From contig OX345643.1 of assembly GCA_947044365.1 (NCBI GenBank), forward strand, positions 2,692,501 to 2,756,500: a DNA stretch of 64,000 nucleotides, read 5' to 3'. A program made the position numbers and the translations under genes. The notes under the pieces were generated by a model. The model was not told the DNA's origin. It saw only the letters and a list, made by a program, of their open reading frames with translations, and ran no database searches. Below, in pieces: positions 62,369-64,000 of the stretch. The stretch comes from Petrosia ficiformis. Lineage: Eukaryota; Porifera; Demospongiae; Haplosclerida; Petrosiidae. How positions within the stretch are numbered: the stretch's first letter is position 1; the number at the start of each line of letters is the position of its first letter.

Positions 62369-63327
62369 GTATATAATTATATACACATATTTTTTATTTG
62401 ATTTTATAAGTGAATGTGGATGCACAAATCAGTCATTTGGCAAATGTTATTTTTATCAAAAATGTACATTGAAATGCTTATTGTTCAGTCATTTTGTGAA
62501 GGTAGCCATAAAGTTTGGCATTCAGGAATAGCAAATATTGCTCCACCTAGACACCAAATTTAGTTAGTACTCATAGTACTTAAATCACCAATACTGATAA
62601 AACTACTGGGGTACAGAGTCAATCAAAATTACTGGATGGTATTGTCACTAAGTTCTGAGTAATACTTTCATCAGTTATCCTAAACCATATCATTTAGACA
62701 GCTACACAGCAGGTATGAATTCTATAATTAATCGTGTGATTATTAATTACTGCACAATTATTACAAGAGCACATGTATGTTAAACTGTAGCTATGTGCAT
62801 GTATGCATAGATCTGACACACATAGCTACAGTTTAAAAAACATGTATCTTAAACATTTCACACATTATGTAAAGAAAATAAATTTTGCTCGTACCTATAT
62901 CCTCCAAACATGAGCAAGTGAACGTGTACTGCAACCATGCTATATTTGTACATTTTGTAAGGGTATGGATGGATGTATAGATGGATGCATACACAGTTAA
63001 ACTCACTGCAATTGGGCATATCTTTAACCCCTTGTACAGAGCAAAGAACATAGGAACTGTGAGACTGGGAAAACTCTTTCGTATATTCGCCAGGATGTGC
63101 CTCACAAAGTTACTTCTAAAGGTCTTATCACCAACAACACTTCCTCTTTTTTTCGGTTGTAAAAATTTCTTGAAGTATAAGCAAGCATCTGGTTCTATGA
63201 CGCAAACTGTATCCAAAAGGAGTTTTATCCATTTATAGCATCTATCTCGAAATTCTTCATGAAGAGGACCCTTGCACCATACTTTACGATTCCACAACTC
63301 CGTCATACCATCCAAAAATGAGATACC
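17433..63327 (-). CDS. RNF213-like giant AAA+ protein with C-terminal SAM, 5' end outside window
   Basis: Fifty-seven exons with GT-AG borders were traced by eye on the minus strand, about 5,100 codons; vertebrate RNF213 has about 5,200 residues. RNF213 is a cytosolic AAA+ ubiquitin ligase with a dynein-like six-module core, linked to innate defence and lipid droplets. The stalk, AAA2-AAA4 P-loops, the PFLNRFEKY block, the LHFPPVMFFD...LFLRGW block and the far C-terminal helices match the family in order. It departs from the family in two ways: no RING or RZ zinc finger is visible, and a SAM domain follows the usual C-terminus. Many introns hold mobile elements, including a complete Copia element. 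Exon borders are by-eye calls and a few may be off. The first exon seen (63007-63327) is internal. Confidence 0.9.
18066..18197 (-). pseudogene. disabled optional exon in arm B
   Basis: In arm A the matching segment (8218-8348) is open and flanked by AG and GT. In arm B it has a 7-nt net insertion after gtctta that brings in a TAA, and TGG has become TAG. Skipping it joins the upstream exon (ending TTAT) to the SAM exon (starting AT ATA AAA) in frame, so the gene can still make the SAM part. Whether it was ever a real exon is not known. Confidence 0.4.
20372..20411. repeat. GATA microsatellite
   Basis: About eight tandem gata units in an intron of the RNF213-like gene. Confidence 0.9.
20999..21200. 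mobile_element. CAGTGGC-ended MITE (202 bp)
   Basis: Inverted ends CAGTGGCTTAGACA and TGTCTAAGCCACTG, perfect over 14 bases, flanked by ATACA on both sides (20994-20998, 21201-21205). The interior has runs of six to eight G or C. CAGTGGC ends followed by a G run are common in hAT-like elements, but those make 8-bp duplications; here only five bases agree, so the superfamily is uncertain. It lies in an intron. Confidence 0.7.
22290..22745. repeat. AAGCACTT-rich repeat in intron
   Basis: Many short direct and inverted copies of cttgtgctt, cttcaagcac and agtactagtgcagt, plus inverted pairs such as ttagcacat and atgtgctaa. A related stretch occurs near 53350-53480. Possibly a decayed MITE; boundaries not clear. 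Confidence 0.4.
22820..23082 (-). repeat. 3' LTR of the Copia element
   Basis: 263 bp, TGTTAG...TAACA. The polypurine tract GAGGAGGAG abuts it at 23083-23091 (read on the minus strand). Its first six bases supply the last Cys codon and the TAG stop of the Gag-Pol frame. Confidence 0.96.
23077..27027 (-). CDS. Copia Gag-Pol polyprotein
   Basis: One intact frame of 1,316 codons from the first ATG at 27027; a further in-frame GTG lies 12 bases upstream and is not needed. Residues are numbered from that GTG. Order of parts: Gag; a CCHC zinc knuckle CYNCQNYGHIQRNCP near 218-232; aspartic protease WIIDSGATCHIC near 295-306; integrase HHCC (H432, H437, C466, C469) and catalytic D497, D560, E596. 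Then come reverse transcriptase with MDVTAAFLNG and the YVDD box at 995-998, and RNase H with YSDADWGG, STTEAEY and YEDNQS. Integrase before reverse transcriptase defines Copia against Gypsy. No key residue is missing. Gag and Pol are one frame, without a frameshift or stop between them. Confidence 0.97.
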   Translation of the reverse strand: MMSESRTVTIVPLNGSNYPTWKLQCKMALIRDGVWGIVNGSEQTPEEGSDAYRKYATRRDRALATIVLSIDLSLLYLVGDPDDPADVWKKLGDQFQKKSWANKLQLRKRLHTLRLKEGDSVQTHIKEMTEIFNELSIIGDAISKEDRVVCLLASLPDSFNTLVTALEANTEVPTMEVVTERLLYEEKKRTEHDTTSVKIEGAMTVKQKRRGPRCYNCQNYGHIQRNCPQVLRTNARDERNQRNKSWRKDTKHKVNKVEVTTNDSDGDVGLTVTHHELNSVGVTETGCSDCWIIDSGATCHICHERELFTCFKTLKVKQEVTLGDGRSLQATGSGTVELELVLPNGEPKKTTLHDVLYVPGLSYNLLSVVKMTDRGRKVSFCDSWCQVVDNRKRVVACAKKKGGLYHLKFTHSTHHLVNIVESKETLWHRRLGHIGENNLKQMACEDLVLGFNYDVSKSVGFCESCVNGKIHRCRFPTTGRRRGEEPLSIVHSDVCGKVNTKSLGGNEYFLTFTDDNTHFTWVYVLKHKYEVFQQFLKWKAMVEKSSRYKLKVLRTDNGGEFTSTEFQEYLQQEGIKHELTVPKTPEQNGVAERMNRTLVETTRSMLFGAKLPQRFWAEALSTAVYLRNRSPTKAVKNITPYEAWFSEKPRVDHLRVFGSTVYAHIPKDERGKLDSKAQKCVLLGYGSKTKGYRLYDQTKKRVFLSRDVIFNEQEVNGLSDESLNSEEPLPLVEVQLPSLETSNDESTKETEAECEEPPDAQRVETPIVRQSERVRQRPDYYGVWVNCVEQLDPEPTSVTEALSSPEKEEWKKAMNGEMESISDNKVWELVELPEGKRVVGSKWVFKRKVGANGVIDRYKARLVAQGFSQRFGVDYDETFCPVVRFESLRTLVAAAVQKGLMIHQMDVTAAFLNGKIEEEVYMRQPEGFVESGKQHLVCKLKHSLYGLKQAPRCWNSVLDKSLKEMGFEQSPSDPCVYISSGGADSLIIGVYVDDIVICGKDGSCIAEVKKSFSKKFKVKDLGELKYFLGVNVIQNRHKGTVWLGQQTYTESMLKKFGFDNAKSISSPVDVGTKLTKATDSSELVDPSLYQSAVGSLLYLATKTRPDISFAVGNVARYCSKPTREHWTAVKRIFRYLKGTSSLGLLYQPQSSRKLIGYSDADWGGDGDDYKSTSGFCFEIGGTLVSWRSRKQPCVALSTTEAEYIALASTGQEAVWLQELYQQLDSEQTGPTLIYEDNQSTIAMSKNPQFHGRAKHIGIKFHFIREQVANKKVELKYCRTDEMLADMFTKGLGTKKFVKLRELIGLKDQTACSEEEC
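27049..27067 (-). promoter_or_regulatory. primer-binding site, internal initiator-tRNA-Met type
   Basis: Directly inside the 5' LTR. The plus strand reads gcaagctgggctcataacc, which looks like the anticodon arm of an initiator tRNA-Met (anticodon CAT). The minus strand is therefore complementary to the middle of the tRNA and not to its 3' end. Drosophila copia is known to use such a tRNA-Met fragment as primer. Confidence 0.8.
27068..27330 (-). repeat. 5' LTR of the Copia element
   Basis: 263 bp and, by eye, identical to the other LTR. Expected to hold promoter and polyadenylation signals; no clear TATA box was assigned. Confidence 0.96.
27367..33515 (-). CDS. RNF213-like exons: E3-shell-like helical region
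   Basis: Exons 33271-33515, 33069-33217, 32699-32933, 32311-32433, 32122-32238, 31872-32009, 31570-31773, 31115-31284, 30529-30634, 28310-28462, 28115-28212, 27919-28058 and 27367-27761. These are short helical exons typical of the RNF213 E3 shell. The exons 28058-27919 (CLANLVGVILGCQ) and 27761-27367 (YDCGVELTAEGQYGRPDYHK, later LFLLRNN-like helices) flank the position where RNF213 normally has the RZ finger with its catalytic Cys and His. Here only one Cys remains in that stretch and no CPNGH or CxxC pattern is present. The Copia element sits in the next intron. The 30635-31114 and 28463-30528 introns hold a GA microsatellite, a hAT MITE and a 40-bp minisatellite. Confidence 0.78.
28541..28765. 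mobile_element. hAT-type MITE (225 bp)
   Basis: Ends CAGAGTTTTTGATAAG and CTTATCAAAAACACTG, inverted with one mismatch, flanked by a perfect 8-bp duplication CTAGTAGT (28533-28540 and 28766-28773). Eight-base duplications with CA-G ends are typical of hAT transposons. No coding capacity. It lies in an intron. Confidence 0.88.
28774..29730. other. intron sequence, nothing recognised
   Basis: A+T-rich intron of the RNF213-like gene between exons 28310-28462 and 30529-30634. A 64-codon frame at 29219-29413 has no support. Confidence 0.5.
29733..30035. repeat. 40-bp minisatellite, about 7.5 identical units
   Basis: Eight occurrences of gcatgtaactgttattca spaced exactly 40 bases apart from 29738 to 30018, with no difference seen between whole units. 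Intronic. The repeats lack spacers and no cas-like genes are present. Confidence 0.97.
30640..30720. repeat. GAGA/GACA microsatellite
   Basis: Purine-rich repeat of agag and gaca units, directly upstream (in gene direction) of exon 30529-30634, so the matching CT-rich strand may serve as the polypyrimidine tract. Confidence 0.8.
33715..34676. mobile_element. inverted-repeat element in intron, about 0.96 kb
   Basis: Perfect 21-bp arms, GAAAGTTTATTGAGCATA... at 33715-33735 and its inverse at 34656-34676. A second inner inverted pair lies near 34132-34185 and 34560-34610 (cctaattatttagatgcgt and its inverse). The left half repeats an aataaacgcctg-like motif several times. No transposase seen; target duplication not clear. 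Probably a non-autonomous DNA transposon. Confidence 0.6.
35146..39879 (-). CDS. RNF213-like exons: end of ATPase core and hinge-like region
   Basis: Exons 39618-39879, 38273-38804, 37502-37685 and 35146-35614. The first holds LFVLLLHFPPVMFFDSCYP and LFLRGWNHYYLDSI, a hallmark RNF213 block. The following exons are helical and less conserved. In vertebrate RNF213 this hinge leads to the RING finger; no CxxC...CxH...CxxC pattern can be found in these exons or in the next ones. The intron 35615-37501 holds foldback and TACA-repeat DNA, and the next intron (33516-35145) an inverted-repeat element, so an exon could have been lost there. Confidence 0.8.
35615..37330. repeat. intron with hairpin and MITE sequence
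   Basis: An inverted pair GGCTCGAAGAG (35896-35906) and CTCTTCGAGCC (36032-36042) frames a 147-bp segment. 36475-36892 is a copy of the TCCCTATGATTGCTTT-ended family, and its right end is duplicated in tandem (50-bp period at 36791 and 36841). No gene is supported; the plus-strand frames here look spurious. Confidence 0.55.
37330..37445. repeat. TACA microsatellite
   Basis: Long run of catacata units next to exon 37502-37685. Confidence 0.9.
39880..40800. other. intron, no gene
   Basis: A+T-rich intron between exons 40809-41097 and 39618-39879 with A and T runs. Only short inverted pieces such as atcacccatcact and its near inverse at 39930 and 40250 stand out, which may mark a small decayed element. 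Confidence 0.4.
40809..43606 (-). CDS. RNF213-like exons: AAA5/AAA6 region
   Basis: Exons 43361-43606, 42650-43018, 42209-42424, 41200-41588 and 40809-41097. The second contains SAVEGHTVIMSQTNDIHESF and, further on, EDIPGPFLNRFEKYYISHE, the RNF213 segment with an Asn-Arg-Phe-Glu-Lys block in the position of an arginine-finger region. The first has IDPSEDNSVMNLLITFGVF and RIYVCSDFPGD. The last begins DAFCCASKLLCFTRSSP. No P-loop is seen, as expected, because AAA5 and AAA6 of RNF213 are not ATPases. GATA-type microsatellite DNA lies in the intron at 42441-42505. Confidence 0.85.
42441..42505. repeat. GATA microsatellite
   Basis: Tandem gata units with one gaga interruption, close to exon 42209-42424. 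Confidence 0.9.
44025..44435. mobile_element. TCCCTATGA-TGCTTT-ended repeat, about 0.4 kb
   Basis: Left arm TCCCTATGACTGCTTT at 44037-44052 and inverse AAAGCAATCATAGGGA at 44400-44415. The right end continues ggccctacgggcc. Relatives: 36475-36892, 51690-51965, and fragments near 39245-39300, 42110-42180, 43085-43340 and 56215-56330. Non-coding MITE-like family confined to introns here. Confidence 0.6.
44555..46911 (-). CDS. RNF213-like exons: AAA3-AAA4 linker and AAA4 module
   Basis: Exons 46810-46911 (AKLIVQSQSLMRLYASEQLR) and 44555-45640, a 1,086-bp exon. The large exon starts with SQRDIQRVFTFYQWL, the conserved entry to AAA4. It carries Walker A PLIIVGPPGSSKTLSFNLVI, and Walker B CVVFMDEAGLPEESHESLKV with intact Asp-Glu. 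Sensor 1 is FVAISNHVLDAAKTNRAV, with the Asn-Arg pair. The GPPGSSKT form, with two Ser before Lys, is characteristic of AAA4 in RNF213. The upstream intron (46912-50097) hosts the zinc-binding reading frame described separately; the one between the two exons holds a foldback element at 45705-45910. Confidence 0.9.
45705..45910. mobile_element. foldback MITE, copy 1
   Basis: Arms begin GATATGAAAGCACAAACAAG and end with the near inverse, finishing AATATC. Nearly the whole element folds on itself. A second copy is at 58496-58717. Confidence 0.6.
47160..48472 (-). pseudogene. zinc-binding protein of probable mobile origin, frameshifted, nested in an intron
   Basis: Start ATG at 48472 in good context (ATCCATGG). 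The first part has paired cysteines (CSLCMNCHQQM, CLVCRLC, CCVSDCE) and CKHHYCLVYK. The second, in another frame from about 48045, has NCVTCNASLKK, KCPHP and DKVCYTCYKSH, then a mostly helical tail. A single-base loss in the A run near 48060 would explain the shift. The frame runs on to 47079 but probably ends or splices near 47160. The paired-Cys layout resembles uncharacterised proteins found in many copies in sponge and cnidarian genomes. It lies in the same strand as its host intron (46912-50097). No terminal repeats or target duplication were proven, so its mobile nature is inference. Confidence 0.55.
48480..50090. other. remainder of the host intron
   Basis: A minus-strand 112-codon frame at 49356-49694 and plus-strand frames at 48565-48819 and 49094-49321 have no recognised domain. 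The pair ACCCACAAAATT at about 46989 and an inverted near copy at about 49790 might be remains of element ends. Confidence 0.35.
50098..51642 (-). CDS. RNF213-like exons: AAA3 module
   Basis: Exons 51048-51642, 50892-50967, 50604-50728, 50389-50469 and 50098-50325. Walker A is GVPVIIKGETGVGKTALVEM in the first. Walker B, FLDEVNTSSCLGLFKEIIVD, falls exactly at the start of the 81-bp exon. Sensor-1 and the following loop are in the last, IFIVAACNPHRGD. All residues needed for ATP binding and hydrolysis (Lys and Thr of the P-loop, Asp-Glu of Walker B, the Asn of sensor 1) are present. AAA3 is one of the two modules of RNF213 expected to hydrolyse ATP. A GGA-rich microsatellite fills the intron at 50755-50880. 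Confidence 0.88.
50755..50880. repeat. GGA/GAA purine repeat
   Basis: About 125 bases almost wholly purine on the plus strand, between exons 50604-50728 and 50892-50967. In the gene direction it is a long pyrimidine tract before the 3' splice site at 50729. Confidence 0.85.
52002..54922 (-). CDS. RNF213-like exons: AAA1/AAA2 region with first P-loop
   Basis: Exons 54235-54922, 53919-54123, 53604-53808, 52396-52489 and 52002-52114. The large exon holds LVYGYAGDGKTHYIRQQL, a P-loop of form GxxGxGKT, followed by beta-strand and helix segments of an AAA+ fold. I assign it to AAA2 by its order before the other two P-loops; in RNF213 AAA2 binds ATP without turning it over. No clear acidic DE Walker B was seen in these exons. 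The 53604-53808 exon gives FNFNTGIGVPIQDGSGQTDT. The last exon gives DFHGGGSSFGLLSENLPEKN, a conserved segment just before AAA3. A tandem duplication plus foldback lies in the intron at 52550-52970. Confidence 0.82.
52550..52850. repeat. exact 150-bp tandem duplication
   Basis: The segment beginning catagccatgtgtaaaatca occurs at 52551 and again at 52701 with no difference seen. It sits in the intron between exons 53604-53808 and 52396-52489 and runs into the left arm of the foldback at 52834. Confidence 0.93.
52834..52970. repeat. foldback element, 37-bp arms
   Basis: Arm 52834-52870 (AATTCTACTATGTATATG...) and arm 52934-52970 are inverted copies with two mismatches, around a 63-bp loop that itself contains partly inverted tgcgcaaatt and aatctgcag pieces. 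Confidence 0.88.
55167..59184 (-). CDS. RNF213-like exons: linker/N-arm before the ATPase ring
   Basis: Exons 58786-59184, 58072-58194, 57254-57472, 57009-57198, 56412-56641 and 55167-55295. The first two join in phase to give FVRKLGF...GGDEIKQFLHLNS directly followed by TANKLLELFKKLHELGHPQY, a typical RNF213 block. Later pieces are FYCHPLTTQEELKMFMERV with YLVLQVNKLPFNLQE, and HFIETSPSVLRQVPWILYRE, each a known family signature leading into the first AAA+ modules. Introns contain a foldback element at 57726-57893 and a GTGA-rich microsatellite at 56660-56900. Confidence 0.85.
55296..56411. other. intron with repeat fragments
   Basis: Contains a fragment with cttcgcagcgagggtaa near 55840-55860, also found in related form at 4015 and 15835, and pieces related to the foldback family at 45705. 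No gene. Confidence 0.5.
56660..56900. repeat. GACA then GTGA microsatellites
   Basis: Tandem gaca units (56675-56705) followed by a long gtga/gagt tract (56760-56900) directly before exon 56412-56641 in gene direction. Confidence 0.9.
57726..57893. repeat. foldback, CTTTGCACTTGCAGA arms
   Basis: Inverted 15-base arms CTTTGCACTTGCAGA near 57737 and TCTGCAAGTGCAAAG near 57867. Small MITE-like element in an intron. Confidence 0.65.
58496..58717. mobile_element. foldback MITE, copy 2
   Basis: Same family as 45705-45910: starts GATATCAAAGCAGAAACAAG and ends with the inverse, finishing TTGATATC. It ends about 70 bases from the splice donor of exon 58786-59184. Confidence 0.6.
59288..63327 (-). 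CDS. RNF213-like exons 1-4 of window: N-terminal stalk region
   Basis: Exons 63007-63327, 61907-62001, 61460-61781 and 59288-61138. The last is a single 1,851-bp exon of 617 codons, starting and ending on codon boundaries. It carries the most conserved stalk segment: CKGLEGVRCMLELFQFTHHI, then CLDLFSAIAKSAEFYQF, TAQLQHEEYDENVLNHL and GLKQLETVNGNIILIRRWFS. These match the vertebrate RNF213 stalk, an alpha-helical region before the ATPase ring. A proline-rich stretch (TPTSPPPSKPEK) lies mid-exon. No catalytic motif is expected here. The reading frame enters from outside the window, so the true N-terminus is not visible. Confidence 0.85.
62303..62362. repeat. AT dinucleotide microsatellite
   Basis: About 30 TA units with one interruption, in the intron between 62001 and 63007. 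Confidence 0.92.
62363..63000. other. intron, no gene
   Basis: A+T-rich. An inverted pair around tagctatgtg and cacatagcta (62790-62830) with tttaaactgtagct ends suggests a small hairpin. Nothing else recognised. Confidence 0.4.
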
Positions 63328-63394
63328 CTTGGTAAAAGAGATGAACAAAGATGTAAAACACATTAGATATTTAGTTAGATAGATAGGTGCATGA

Positions 63395-63401
63395 CTACAT
63401 G

Positions 63402-63434
<33 letters not shown>
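63395..63434. repeat. GATA microsatellite
   Basis: About nine gata units, close to exon 63007-63327. Confidence 0.9.
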
Positions 63435-63436
<2 letters not shown>

Positions 63437-63479
63437 ATGAGAGATACACATACATACATACATATATACATACAAAATA

Positions 63480-63625
63480 TGATAGAAGCGATGCTGAATT
63501 CTAGACAGGATTCAAACCCACGACCTTATCTAGCCATTCATTCATCTGTCTGTCCAGCCATCCGTCGTCATCTATCCATCTAGGTCAATGCTCTACTAAC
63601 AAAGCCAGTGAGATTCAGCTGGTAA
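63480..63625 (-). mobile_element. tRNA-derived SINE-like sequence
   Basis: Minus strand: an A-box-like TGGCTTTGTTAGTAGAGC (63590-63607) and a B-box-like GGGTTTGAATCC (63508-63519), in the order and style of a tRNA gene. The boxes are about 70 bases apart, longer than in a normal tRNA, with GATG-repeat expansion between them, so it is not a functional tRNA. Probably the tRNA-like head of a SINE. Confidence 0.55.
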
Positions 63626-63834
63626 AGATTAAGACATAAGAAGCAGTACTATTAGCAATAGGGAAGCATCCTTTCTCATTTTGGAGAGTGACTAGAAATA
63701 GGCAGTTGCATAAAAAAGATATTGAGTTTGTAAATGTGCTAATGTGTATTTTTTAATGGGCATTGTCTATCATGAATACATTAAAAAGTAATAATTTCTA
63801 GAATATTCTATGCATGTGTTCACCATGTGTTTTA

Positions 63835-64000
63835 TTCTGTACTTAAGTCAAATTCAGTTCAGTGTAAAGCGCCTCAAGACAGAAATGGGCATGGATAGCT
63901 ACATGACAATCAGTAAAATGAACCCACAATGATACTGGATGAGTTATTCCTTACTGAGTTTACCATGTTATCACACTAAACAGGATTTAAACCCATGACA
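63835..64000 (-). mobile_element. second SINE-like sequence, cut by the window edge
   Basis: Minus strand B-box-like GGGTTTAAATCC at 63983-63994, followed about 110 bases on by GAGGCGCTTTACACTGAA (63861-63878), a tail of the kind seen in invertebrate SINEs. The A box would lie beyond 64000. Confidence 0.45.

Noticed and set aside
63500..63615. Functional tRNA gene
   Set aside because: The A and B boxes are too far apart, the middle is a GATG repeat, and no anticodon arm could be folded.

Overview
The window is A+T-rich animal DNA: intron-rich genes with GT-AG junctions, metazoan domain families, and dense DNA transposons, retrotransposons and microsatellites. A giant RNF213-type gene and ZU5-type fragments together fit a marine invertebrate, most likely a demosponge. 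That assignment is inference from gene content; no species marker was read.

The minus strand from about 63.3 kb down to 17.4 kb carries one gene, an RNF213-like giant AAA+ protein. I traced 57 exons, about 15.4 kb of coding sequence or 5,100 codons. The start lies beyond the right edge. In protein order it has the stalk, the linker, an AAA+ core with three P-loops and two visible Walker B motifs, the AAA5/AAA6 and hinge-like region, the E3-shell-like helical region, and a C-terminal SAM domain. No RING finger and no RZ finger are visible where RNF213 normally has them.

Its introns are full of mobile DNA. They hold a complete Copia retrotransposon with identical LTRs (22820-27330), a hAT-type MITE, a CAGTGGC-ended element, a 40-bp minisatellite, foldback elements and a zinc-binding-protein reading frame of probable mobile origin (47.1-48.5 kb).

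The left 20 kb is a duplicated, decayed zone. The last part of the RNF213-like gene (seven exons including SAM) is repeated in inverted orientation at 6.7-9.3 kb. A direct duplication links 0.2-4.1 kb with 9.9-16.4 kb, each copy holding broken ZU5-domain exons on the minus strand. The second copy has gained a piggyBac-type MITE with an exact empty site in the first copy, and a Tc1/mariner-type MITE. A broken LINE reverse transcriptase sits at 5.2-6.5 kb, and tRNA-derived SINE sequence at the right end.

Working view: this is a rapidly changing locus of an RNF213-type protein, a family known in vertebrates for roles in innate immunity and lipid-droplet biology. This member appears to keep the motor and lose the ligase elements.
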